Assembly: GCA_966211335.1 (NCBI GenBank)
Contig: CBIHNF010000004.1
Span: forward strand, 62,001-126,000
Direction: 5' to 3'
Source of the DNA: JAPWJZ01 sp966211335
Lineage (GTDB): Bacteria; Pseudomonadota; Alphaproteobacteria; Micavibrionales; UBA2020
DNA length: 64,000 nucleotides
Shown here: piece after piece, positions 43,110-52,400 of the stretch
Numbering within the stretch: the stretch's first letter is position 1
Layout: each line of letters opens with the position of its first letter
Program-made: the position numbers and the translations under genes
Notes under the pieces: model-generated
The model's input: only the letters and a program-made list of their open reading frames with translations
Told to the model about the DNA's origin: nothing
The model's database searches: none

Positions 43110-43553
43110 TTATTTTCCAAGCTTGGCGGGCTGGACAGAGGCCAGAGCAGCCGGACGCTCCGGCGCTTCGCCGGGGTGTTCGGTATTGAGGCGCACGTGA
43201 CGCTTCATCTCTTTCTTCCAGTCGCGGGTGTCGACGACGTAGCGGCTTTCCATTTTCGCCGCCTGCGCCTGCAGGGCTTCCGCTTCCAGCTCGCGCTTCT
43301 TATCCTTGCTGAGGGGCTGGCCGCTGTTGTCGAGGTCATAGGCCTTGAAATAGCCCATGTGCTTCAAAATCTGGCGCGCCGTGCCCTCCCCCTTGATGTC
43401 GGAGGGGATGTTCAGTTTTTTCGACTGGCCAAGGCTCGCGTCGGGATCGTTCTTGATATAGAACAGGTGCCCGCCCGTCGCATGGCTATACTGGTAGCCG
43501 AGCTTGGTCGCCTGGCGGATGATTTCTTTTGACTCGCGTGGGATGCCGCTCAT
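43110..43553 (-). CDS. HicA-like protein with a C-terminal extension
   Basis: A 147-residue protein. The first ~70 residues resemble HicA mRNA interferase toxins (dsRBD fold): SKEIIRQATKLGYQY, then ATGGHLFYIKN with the candidate catalytic His29, and a C-terminal TARQILKHMGYF helix. A charged ~75-residue tail (KKRELEAEALQAQAA and onward) is not typical of HicA, which is usually only ~60-80 residues. The gene starts inside the stop of the HicB-like gene (ATGA overlap). Toxin activity is inferred. Confidence 0.65.
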   Translation of the reverse strand: MSGIPRESKEIIRQATKLGYQYSHATGGHLFYIKNDPDASLGQSKKLNIPSDIKGEGTARQILKHMGYFKAYDLDNSGQPLSKDKKRELEAEALQAQAAKMESRYVVDTRDWKKEMKRHVRLNTEHPGEAPERPAALASVQPAKLGK

Positions 43554-43777
43554 GCGTGGCCTTTCACATCGTTGCCCTTGGTCTCGAAATCGAAGGTGAC
43601 GTTTTCGCCGTCCTTCAGCTCGCCGTCCATTTTCAGGAAGTCGATGGCGAGAGTTTTCGAGAGGTCGTAAATTTCTTCACGGTCTTCGCATTCAGCCACA
43701 AAGCCGGGCAGATCGTCGCTGGTGGCGAGATACACATTCTCCGGCAAATGTTCGATCATGATCTTGATATGGCGCAT
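43550..43777 (-). CDS. HicB-like small antitoxin
   Basis: A 75-residue protein with the partial RNase H-like fold of HicB/DUF1902 proteins: a strand pattern around VYLATSDDLPGFVAECEDRE, then helix EIYDLSKTLAIDFLKM. It lacks the C-terminal DNA-binding part of full-length HicB. GGAAG precedes the ATG. It overlaps the HicA-like gene by 4 bases, upstream of it, so the antitoxin is made first. Confidence 0.65.
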   Translation of the reverse strand: MRHIKIMIEHLPENVYLATSDDLPGFVAECEDREEIYDLSKTLAIDFLKMDGELKDGENVTFDFETKGNDVKGHA

Positions 43778-43921
43778 CAATTCGCTTCCGATTCATCTTG
43801 GCTGTTGAAAATAATTGTACCATGAGAGGGTTAAAAACACCAAAAAATATGTATAAGCAGACTAAATTGTCATTTTATTTCAATCGCATAGAAAAAGCAT
43901 TTTAGCGGTACACCGCCATGA

Positions 43922-43952
43922 AAAAACCCGCCGGGTTGCGCCGGCGGGTTTT
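43922..43952. terminator. Bidirectional terminator
   Basis: AAAACCCGCCGG ... CCGGCGGGTTTT perfect stem with a 6-base loop, directly after the ABC-exporter gene. Confidence 0.87.
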
Positions 43953-43970
43953 CTAACTAAGGCCGGGGGC

Positions 43971-45836
43971 TTATTCAGCCGCGGCGATTTTAAGTGTTTC
44001 GGGCTCTTGGCCTTCCGCTTCGAAGTCCGGCACCAGCTCCAAAGCCTGCATGTCATACAAAGCCTTGTAGCGGGAGTTCGGCCTTGCCATCAGGCTGGCA
44101 TGGTCGCCCTGCTCGATGATCTGGCCCTGGTCGAAGACCAGAATCCGGTCCGCCTTCTGGATGGTCGACAAACGGTGCGCGATGGTAATCGTCGTGCGCC
44201 CCTTCATCAACTCCTGCAGCGCGAGCTGGATGTAGTGCTCCGAAATGGAGTCCAGGCTCGAGGTTGCTTCGTCCAGTATCAGCACCGGCGCATCGGCCAG
44301 AATTGCTCGCGCAATCGCGACCCGCTGGCGCTCGCCGCCCGAGAGCTTCACACCGCGCTCGCCCACCAGCGTATCGTAGCCTTTGGGCAGCGTGAGGATG
44401 AAGTCGTGGGCGAAGGCTTTCTTCGCGGCCGCCTCGATGCTCTCTTTCGTGGCATCGGGATGGCCGTAGGCGATGTTTTCCGACAGCGAGCGGTGGAAGA
44501 GGATGGGGTCCTGCGGCACCAGAGCGATCTGGCGGCGCAAAGATTCCATCGTCACGCTGGCGATATCCTGCCCGTCGATCCGGATCTGCCCTTCCGTAAG
44601 GTTGTACAGACGCTGGATCAGCTTAATGAACGTCGACTTGCCGGAGCCCGAGGGCCCGACGAGCGCGAGTTTTTCACCGGCTTTGATATCGACAGTCAGG
44701 CCCTTATAAATAGGCTTGCCCGTGCTCGGGTAGTTGAAGCCGACGTTGTCGAAGGCGATCATGTCCCTTCTGCGCGACGGCGTGACGACCAGCTCTTTTG
44801 CCGCCTTGTCGTCCGTCACGTCATCTTCCCGCTGCCAGAACAGGATAATGTCTTCCATGTCGGAAACCGAGCGCTGCAGGTGGGAGATATGCATCCCGAT
44901 GTCGCGCAGGTAGCCGCCAAGGATAAAGAAGGTGGTAATCACCAGCACGATGTCGCCGGGCGTCGCCTTGCCCATCTTCCACAGCACAATAGTGGTCGCA
45001 ATCATGCTCGCCATCATGCCGAGGCGGAAGACGGAGCGCGCGGCATCCGCCGAAACGCCCGTCTGCCACGACCAGCTGGCCTTCTTCTGCCAGGTGTCGG
45101 CCACGACTTTGAAGATCGCGTCTTCGCGGCCTTCAGCGCCGAATGCCTTCACGGTCGGGTTGCCGGTGATGATATCCGCCAGCGTCGCGCCGACCTTGGT
45201 GTCGGCTTCCGCGGATTCACGGAAGCGCGGCGCCAGAATGGCAATCGACATCCAGATGGACACGGCGCAATAGATCGTGATCATCACGCCGGCCGCAAGA
45301 CCCACCATCGGCAGTTTCCAGCCCAGCATGATCATGACGCCGATCATGATGGTGATGGCAGGCAGGAGGCCCATGAGAATGGTGTCCTCGAAGCTGTCAA
45401 ACGCCCACATGCCGCGCGTGATCTTGCGCACAGTGCCGCCGGCAAAGGTGTTGGCGTGCCAGTCGGAACTGAAACGCTGCACTTTCGCAAGACCGTCGCG
45501 CACGATCGCGTACAAGTTACGCGTCGCAAAGGCGTTCCATGCGTACATGGAAAAGATGCGCAAAGCCTGATGGAAGAACGCGAGCGCGGAGAAGGCGAAG
45601 AACGCCATCCAGGCCTCGTGAACCATCGCGGTGCTTGTCTCGGCGGCGGGTTTCACCATCGCGTCGACAATGCGGCCGGTAAAGACAGGGACAATCGCGT
45701 CCATGGAGACGGAGGCGAGCATAAAGACCGCCGCCGCGATACCATAGACCTTGTTCGGCCCCCAGTAGTGCATGGCGAATTTCGTCACGTCGCGTGCCGA
45801 AACCTGCCGTTCTTTTTTCTCTTCTTCGTCACTCAT
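43971..45836 (-). CDS. ABC exporter, fused permease-ATPase half-transporter
   Basis: A 621-residue protein with a six-helix type IV transmembrane domain (about residues 20-320) and a nucleotide-binding domain: Walker A LVGPSGSGKST, Q-loop LVPQDPILFHRSL, signature LSGGERQRVAIA, Walker B VLILDEATSSLD and H-loop TIAHRLSTI. It resembles MsbA/Atm1-like exporters and would work as a homodimer; the substrate (lipid, glycan or metal conjugate) is unknown. A cytosolic charged tail follows. Its upstream region contains several hairpins. It is not close to the AAA/VWA operon. Confidence 0.93.
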   Translation of the reverse strand: MSDEEEKKERQVSARDVTKFAMHYWGPNKVYGIAAAVFMLASVSMDAIVPVFTGRIVDAMVKPAAETSTAMVHEAWMAFFAFSALAFFHQALRIFSMYAWNAFATRNLYAIVRDGLAKVQRFSSDWHANTFAGGTVRKITRGMWAFDSFEDTILMGLLPAITIMIGVMIMLGWKLPMVGLAAGVMITIYCAVSIWMSIAILAPRFRESAEADTKVGATLADIITGNPTVKAFGAEGREDAIFKVVADTWQKKASWSWQTGVSADAARSVFRLGMMASMIATTIVLWKMGKATPGDIVLVITTFFILGGYLRDIGMHISHLQRSVSDMEDIILFWQREDDVTDDKAAKELVVTPSRRRDMIAFDNVGFNYPSTGKPIYKGLTVDIKAGEKLALVGPSGSGKSTFIKLIQRLYNLTEGQIRIDGQDIASVTMESLRRQIALVPQDPILFHRSLSENIAYGHPDATKESIEAAAKKAFAHDFILTLPKGYDTLVGERGVKLSGGERQRVAIARAILADAPVLILDEATSSLDSISEHYIQLALQELMKGRTTITIAHRLSTIQKADRILVFDQGQIIEQGDHASLMARPNSRYKALYDMQALELVPDFEAEGQEPETLKIAAAE

Positions 45837-46196
45837 GACATTGTTACGGGGCGTTTATTGAACGCGCCCATATTCCCTTTAAATAAAAGACCTGTTGCAC
45901 GATCCAGAAGCAAAGACGAAAAGCCGAAGCCAAAAGCCGGGCGATGCCGTTTGAAGTCCTTTGCGGTAGTGCCAGTTATTGGTATTGCGAGAAACTTGGC
46001 TTGTAACCTGGAGCGTTTAGTTGTTGTCCAGGCAGCCAGATGAGACGTTACGTCGTCAGCGGAGGCCCGGAAATGAAGTGGTAGATGATTTGAGAATCAT
46101 AGTTCATTTCCTCCTGCGTTTTGGGGGTTGAAGTTGTGACGACTATGACACAAAGCGCTGTGCCTGAAAAGCTACAATTTCTGCAGCGGGCCGAAA
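45837..46196. other. Hairpin-rich intergenic region before the ABC-exporter gene
   Basis: About 360 bases with no coding sequence. It contains a long hairpin: GGAAATGAA (46069-46077) pairs with TTCATTTCC (46103-46111), enclosing ATGATT/AATCAT around a TGAG loop. A further GGGGCGTT...AACGCgCCC stem lies just before the exporter start, and a CCTGGA/TCCAGG stem on the minus strand near 46010-46035. It may be the 5' leader of the exporter gene or a small RNA. Confidence 0.4.
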
Positions 46197-46541
46197 TCAG
46201 CCGTTCGTTTCCCAAATAACCATCTTGTTAAAGGGACTTTCTGCACAAATTCTTTCAATGATTTCAGCGGTGATAAACGCATCCTGTGGCAGAAATATAA
46301 CATGCGCCGCAGGATCTTCCATCAGCGTGCGGAATTCAGCCGGCGTCTTCGCCAGTTTTATCTCCGGCGAATGGCGGATGATCTCGGCCTGCCAGCTGCT
46401 CACATTCAGCCGCGCAAGGCGACTGCCGTGCTGCATGCCGAGCCGCGCGGTATCCGCCGCATCTTGAACCGCAAGGGTTTCAAGGATTTCGCGGGCGTCT
46501 TCCGCGCTGATCTGCTTGTCCTGTCGTGCTGCCGTCGTCAT
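46197..46541 (-). CDS. Small hypothetical protein, third gene of the AAA/VWA operon
   Basis: A 114-residue soluble protein with no recognised domain. It is helical in its first half (SAEDAREILETLAVQDAADT) and has a strand-helix-strand end (AAHVIFLPQDAFITAEIIER). GGAGG precedes the ATG. It lies 55 bases after the AAA+ gene on the same strand, so it may be cotranscribed with the VWA-AAA+ pair and act as an accessory or substrate-linked protein. That link is inference from position only. Confidence 0.6.
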   Translation of the reverse strand: MTTAARQDKQISAEDAREILETLAVQDAADTARLGMQHGSRLARLNVSSWQAEIIRHSPEIKLAKTPAEFRTLMEDPAAHVIFLPQDAFITAEIIERICAESPFNKMVIWETNG

Positions 46542-46596
46542 TCAAATCCTCCGTCGCCTGTTGAGGGCGTTGTGAAAGTTTTTAAAAAAGCAGGCC

Positions 46597-49389
46597 TTAC
46601 ATGTTCATGCCGCCGGAACGCGCCTTCGGCTTCACGATGCTGGTGAAGACCGCAGGTTCCGCACGGGTGCCCTGAATCAGGTGGCCGAGGGTCGAGCCTT
46701 CCTTGATCTGCGGCTCGTCCGGCCCTGCGTTCGGGTCGGCTTCCAGCTCGCAGATCGCGCTGAAGGCGTTGATGAGACCTTCGATCACTTCCTGCGTATG
46801 GCCCGATTTCAACTGCCCGTCGACGCCGCGCACATGCGCGCCTTCGGCGAGGAACTCGTTGATGCGGGTGAGCGAGCTTTCTTCCGAACGCACGATGTAG
46901 GTCATGCCCTGCTTCGCCAGTTCTGCCTGCAGCTGCGGCGCAATCGCTTCAGGGCCGATGACGAGGTATTTGTGGCGGTCGACATCGGTTTTGTTCAAGT
47001 GCACCTTGTCTTCGATGACGAAGAGGAACACTTCTTCCTTCCGCGCATCGACGGCCTTCAGGATGCCGAGGTTGAAGCCCAGGGAGGCTTTGCCCATGGC
47101 GATGTTGAACGCTTCGATTTCCAGCGGGTCGTTGGACATTTCGCCTTCCATCCGGTCGATCATCTCCACCGGCCACAGCAGCTTGCGGTTGGCTTCGCCG
47201 TATTCGGGCACGACAAGGCTGGCAAGCGCGGCGCGGAAGTCGACATACTGGTATTCGCCCGTCGCTTCCGGATCCGGCGCGTCGTACACCGGCACGGCGC
47301 GGCCGACAAGCATGGGGTTGAGGTTGATGTTGTCGAGGTCGTCGTTCGGCATGACGAAGGCTTTCGGCGACGGGTCGCGCTTGCCGTCCAGCTCCCTCAA
47401 TGCCTCGCCAAGGCGGGCGAGCGGGATGGTGTATTCATCCTGCTGGAAGTTCGGCCACTGGCTCTTGATGCAGGCCATAAGGACGTTGCGGATGGCCGTT
47501 AGCTCTTCCGTGCCGCCCACTTCCTTGAGGTCGTCGTATTTCAGCAGCGTCGCGACGGATTGTTTTTCTTCGCTGGCGCGGGCTTCTTTCAGCTCGGGCT
47601 CGGTCACGCCGTTGGTTTCGGCGATTTTGAGCAGTGCCGCGCGGACGAGCGGCATGCCGATCGTGTCATTCGCGATGTCTTCCTCGATCGCCTTCACAAG
47701 GTTGGCGCCGAAACGGTGCCAGCCAGGGCCGCTGTTGCCCACCGCCGACATATCCAGCTGCGCAAAGGCCGCCGCAAGGTCGGAGGAGAAGTTGGCTTCA
47801 AAGGAATCCCGCACCTCCGGCGAGGATTCAATCGCCTTATTGAAATCGGCGATGATTTTGCGGAAGGACACATGCACGCGGTCGTAGCCGGAGCCGATTT
47901 CATCCGCAAGGTTTTCATAGGCCTTGCTTTGCAGCAGCGGCGAGGTGGGATCTGCCAGCTGCAGGCGCTCGTGGTAATAAGCTGCGACCTGTTTCACCGC
48001 CTCGACCGTTTCCTGGAAGTTCTTCAGGAAATAAAGTTCATGCGGCGGGATCGCCTTCACTTCTTCCGCATCAAGGCCCAGCTTGCGCAGGTTGAGCAGG
48101 TATTCGGAGAATTGCGCCGGATCCGCCTTCGCCCATTTTTCATGGACAGTGTAAAGCGTCGTCAGCGGCAGGCCGGTCCAGGTCTGGCCGATACGGTGCG
48201 ACCAGTCGTTCTCCGCCGGCACGCCGACATACATCGGGTTCAGGCGGGTCTTCATGGAAACGGAAATTTCCTGCGTCGTATCGCCGTCGGTAGAATCGTT
48301 ACCGGCAACGCCGACGAACCAGCCGACCTTCAGGTCGCCGCGGTTGATGGTGATGGATTTGGGGCTGTCGCCCTCCTCGCCTGATTGTGCCATCGGGTTC
48401 TGGATGGTGACGGTGTCAATCTCGCCGTTCGCGAACTGTAGCCAGGTCTGGAAGGCATCGAGCGTGCCTTTTTTCGACTTGTTGAATTCATCGAGGAATA
48501 ACGGGCGGCCTGAGTTGATGGATTCAAACACCTCGCCCGGCACGGTCTTGATGCCGAAGGCGTTCGATTGCACATCGATGCCTTCGCGGTCGTAAATGGC
48601 CGACAAAATGCGTTGAGCACGCAAGGCCGCATCGCCGCGGTCTTCTACCGCCACGTTCTTGCCCTGCTGTCCTTCTTGCCGGCGGGCGCCGATGGCATCC
48701 CAGTTTATGAAGATTTTTTCGCCGTAACCATTCATATCAACGTAGGACTGTTCCGTTGAAAGTTTGTCGGTATAGTTTCCGGGCATTTGGGGGTAATTTT
48801 CATTCCGGCCGGTCATTGTCTGTTTACGTACGACCGAGCCCGGGAACTGCTCTTCCAGAAGCTGCAGAGATTTTTCGGAGATTTTGCCCTGCTCTGCGCG
48901 CTTGTCGAACTGTTCCTTCACGCCCTGGCCGTAATCGATAACGGTGCGGAAGAACAATTCGCGCATGTTCATGCCGCCGCAGTCGACGGAGATGGCGCCT
49001 TTCGGGTGCGTCAGGCTGCCCATCAGCTTGAACAGGTGCGACTTACCAAAGGCGGCATCGCCGAAGACGGTCATGATCTTGTTCTTGCTCTGCGGCTGCG
49101 TCTTCTTCAAAAGGTCGCGCAGCATGAGCATCATGGAAGGGATCGGCATCTGGCGGAACAGCTGGCCGTTGACGCGCTCGACCGACTGCGGGCTGTAAAC
49201 CACCAGCGGGTTGTTCGCATCCTGCACCACGCCGATGGTGTTGACGACCTGTCCCTGCTCGTTCTTGACAAGCTTGACCATGGGATAGGGCAGCGCCGAG
49301 AAACCGACCGGCCGGCGCAGGCTGTTGATTTCCGCTGTCGTCAGCTCCGAGAGTTTTTTGTCCATCACGGAGTTGGGTTCTTGTGCCAT
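46597..49389 (-). CDS. Large MoxR-like AAA+ ATPase
   Basis: A 930-residue protein. The ATPase core has Walker A FGDAAFGKSHLF (GDAAFGKS, 110-117), Walker B RPLFLDEFNK (297-301), a sensor-1-like VGWFVGVAGND (~360) and a probable Arg finger in SMKTRLNPMYV. Walker A and B are ~180 residues apart against ~60 in usual MoxR proteins, so about 120 residues are inserted (from about 150 to 290). The C-terminal ~500 residues are unrecognised. MoxR-type ATPases pair with VWA proteins as remodelling complexes. It follows the VWA gene by 58 bases; AGGGAG precedes the ATG. Confidence 0.85.
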   Translation of the reverse strand: MAQEPNSVMDKKLSELTTAEINSLRRPVGFSALPYPMVKLVKNEQGQVVNTIGVVQDANNPLVVYSPQSVERVNGQLFRQMPIPSMMLMLRDLLKKTQPQSKNKIMTVFGDAAFGKSHLFKLMGSLTHPKGAISVDCGGMNMRELFFRTVIDYGQGVKEQFDKRAEQGKISEKSLQLLEEQFPGSVVRKQTMTGRNENYPQMPGNYTDKLSTEQSYVDMNGYGEKIFINWDAIGARRQEGQQGKNVAVEDRGDAALRAQRILSAIYDREGIDVQSNAFGIKTVPGEVFESINSGRPLFLDEFNKSKKGTLDAFQTWLQFANGEIDTVTIQNPMAQSGEEGDSPKSITINRGDLKVGWFVGVAGNDSTDGDTTQEISVSMKTRLNPMYVGVPAENDWSHRIGQTWTGLPLTTLYTVHEKWAKADPAQFSEYLLNLRKLGLDAEEVKAIPPHELYFLKNFQETVEAVKQVAAYYHERLQLADPTSPLLQSKAYENLADEIGSGYDRVHVSFRKIIADFNKAIESSPEVRDSFEANFSSDLAAAFAQLDMSAVGNSGPGWHRFGANLVKAIEEDIANDTIGMPLVRAALLKIAETNGVTEPELKEARASEEKQSVATLLKYDDLKEVGGTEELTAIRNVLMACIKSQWPNFQQDEYTIPLARLGEALRELDGKRDPSPKAFVMPNDDLDNINLNPMLVGRAVPVYDAPDPEATGEYQYVDFRAALASLVVPEYGEANRKLLWPVEMIDRMEGEMSNDPLEIEAFNIAMGKASLGFNLGILKAVDARKEEVFLFVIEDKVHLNKTDVDRHKYLVIGPEAIAPQLQAELAKQGMTYIVRSEESSLTRINEFLAEGAHVRGVDGQLKSGHTQEVIEGLINAFSAICELEADPNAGPDEPQIKEGSTLGHLIQGTRAEPAVFTSIVKPKARSGGMNM

Positions 49390-49447
49390 TTTTATCTGCT
49401 CCCTATAAAACTTTTTCGCCTGTCATATTCTTTAAAATTTTAAATGC

Positions 49448-52400
49448 CTAATCTTTCCGTACCAGCCGCGCGTGCAGCGCCTTCATGTGTTTGCGCTTCA
49501 CGGGGTCGGGCTCGCTCTTGACCTTGAAGCTGCGGACGCGCTGCAGCATAAGCCGCGCGAGGTCCAGCGGCACCTTTGCCGCCTGATTGCCGCGCAGCAT
49601 GCCGACAACGCGGTTGCCGGACTTGTCCATCACGGTCTGGATCGCCTGCTCCATGCGCGTCGTGCGCACATCGCCATCGGGGCGCAGCACGGCCACGTCC
49701 ATCGACATGTTTTTGGAGAAACTTGCGAACTTCACGAGGGAGTCGACCGCCTGCGCGAAGTCACCGATGTCGCCGTCGGAGAAGACCAGCATATGGGACG
49801 AGCCCGAAACCGTGCCGTTCTTGTTTTTGTGATGGGCCAGCACATCGACGGAGCCGATGACGGCGGGGTCAAGATCGGTGCCGCTGTTGATACCGTCGCG
49901 GAAGGACTGCAGCAGCTGCCCCACTTCCTTGCGCGGCGTCGTCGGCGTCGCGATCAGGCGGGGCTGCTTGTCGCCCCACATATAGATGAAAGAGTCGATG
50001 CCGGCGAGAAGGCAGGCTTCATAGACGATGACGGCCGACTGGATACTGACTTCCATCGCCGTCGTGCCGTTGCCGAGCTTGAAACTGGGCATGGAAGCGG
50101 AACCGTCGATGAGGGAGAAAATCTCGATCGTGCTTTCGGTCATGGCGGTCTTGTCTTCCAGCATCTTCTGGAAGTCGCCGATTTGCAGCGGCTGTTTCGA
50201 GGCCTGCTTGAATTTCGTTTCCAGCACCTTGTCTTTGTCGAGGCGGCTCTGGATATCGCCATCATCGGCCATGAATTCATGCGTCTTCGCCTGCTGCAGA
50301 ATGGAGCGGCGCTGTTCCTTGCGGATCTGCTTGAAGGCATTGGCGACAAGCTGGATGACGGGCGCCAGTTCCTGCACGCGGCGCGCGTAATCCGTCCAGT
50401 CGCCCTTGGCAAGCTCGGCAAGGTCGATACCGGCGCCGTTGCCGCCGTTGTCGGAGGAGCTGTCCGAGGGTTTGGAATCCGACATATTCTGTGCGGCTTC
50501 CTTCATTTTCTCTTTTTGCTCGTCGGTCAGGTCTTCGTTGACGACGCTCTTGTTCTTGAGGTCGCCGACCTTTTTCGGCTTCTTCGGCTCCTGCGGCTTA
50601 TTGTCCTGGTTCCAGCCGGGGCCGCCGGCTTTTTCACCCTCTTCGCCGTTTTCGGGTTTGTCGCCATCGGCCTTTTCGCCGCCTTCGCCCTCGCCCTTGC
50701 CGTCGTTTTTCTCGCCGTCGTTCTTCTTGTCCTTGCCTTTACCCTTGCCGCTGCCGTTTTCCTTGTCGCGCTGCTCGCCGGGGTTTTCAGCCATATCGCC
50801 GACCCGGTCTTTCAGGTCGTCGCTCATCTCCATTTCAGGGTCGTCTTCAGCGCCGTCGCCTTCGCCCTCGCCGGGTTCGCCAGGCTCGCCGCCGCCTTCG
50901 TCGTCCTCGTCTTCCATGTCGTATTTGCGGCCGCCGCCACCGCCGCCTTCACCGGGGGACTGCTCGCCGTCGCCGGGGCTTTGTTCGCCGCCCTCGCCGC
51001 CTTGTTGCGGCTCGCCATCATCGCCACCCTGCTGCGGCTGGCCCTGATCGCTTTTATCGCCTTTGTCGCCCTTGTCCTGTTTATCCTGCTTTTGCTGCTT
51101 CTTTTTCTGCTGCTGCTTGTTCAGCTCCTGTTCGACTTTTTTCTCATGCTCTTTCATGAGGACGTCGGCATAGGGCTTGAGATACAGATCCCAGATCTGT
51201 TCCATCAGCAACCCGCGCTGCACCGATGTTGCGGCGACGACGGCGCGGTAGCTGTCTTTAATATTATTGTGCGGCTCGTGCACCAGCATACGGTCAGAAG
51301 CTTTGGGTTGCAGGTTGCGGATGCCGCGGGCATGCGCCGCTTGCTCTATCAAGGTTTCAACCGGGTTTTCGGCCGAGGCACCGTCCTTGCCCAGCAGCTC
51401 GTTGCGGGTGAGCAGCTTGCGCGCAGCTTGCGCTTCTTCCTCCGGCGTTTTGCCCTTGGCCATGAAACGGGAAAGCTGATTACGGTCGAGCGGCAGATCA
51501 ACGATGTCGCGGCTCGCACCCATGGTGCCGACGGACAGGTCATAGAGGAACTGGAAGGCATCGCGGCCGTTCGCGCCTGGCACTTTCGAGACATCCACCG
51601 TCTTGCGGATATCATCCGGCAGAATGCGGAAGCGTTCCCAGTTTTTATCCTTGCCGGTGAACAGGCCGTTCTTTTCGTAGAAGGCGAGCAGCACGGTGGT
51701 CTTGATCTGGTCGAACATTTTCGACGCGATTTCAGGCGAGATATTACCGGCCTTGATATCCGCAATCTGCTGCGGGTTCAGCGGCGTTTCGCGGAACTTG
51801 AGGAAATCGTCGCGCTTCTGGTTGGCTTCGGCCTGGCGCTTTTTCTGGTTCTGTTCGAAAACATCGCGCTCGGCGTCGCCCATGTTTTTCGGCATTTCGG
51901 TGCCGATTTTGACGTCGCGCGTGCGGTCATCGCCGCGGACCATCTCGCCGAAGCCCTGCAGGATGGTGCAGACGTAGTTGAGGCTGTCGCCGAAATCCTG
52001 CGGCAGCTGCTGGCGCATGTTGGTCGAGAACTGGTTGACGACGTTGTCTTCCGTCATGTGCCACAGCTTGAAGCGCAGCTGCCACTCATAAACGTCCATC
52101 TCGATCTGCTTGATCTCGCTCTTCTTGTATTTCTTTTTCGGCTTCGCTGCATCGCCATCCGCTTCGCCGTCGACGGTGCGGGGGTCGATGAAACCCTTCA
52201 CCTTTTCGTACAGCTCCTTCATATGCGGCGAATAGGTGTTGGAAAGCTCGGAGTGGCCGATTTCATGCAGGTTGACGGCGCGCACATGCTCGAACCCCGT
52301 CAGCATCATGTAGTAGAGGTCGAGGTTGATGTGGTTTTTGTGCGGGTCGTAATAGAACCATGTGCCGGGCTGGCCCCAGTCAAACGTCGTGTCGTCGTTC

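Noticed and set aside
44007..46043. A 678-codon frame antisense to the ABC-exporter gene
   Set aside because: His/Arg/Asp-rich translation with no motif; the exporter on the other strand has all ABC motifs.
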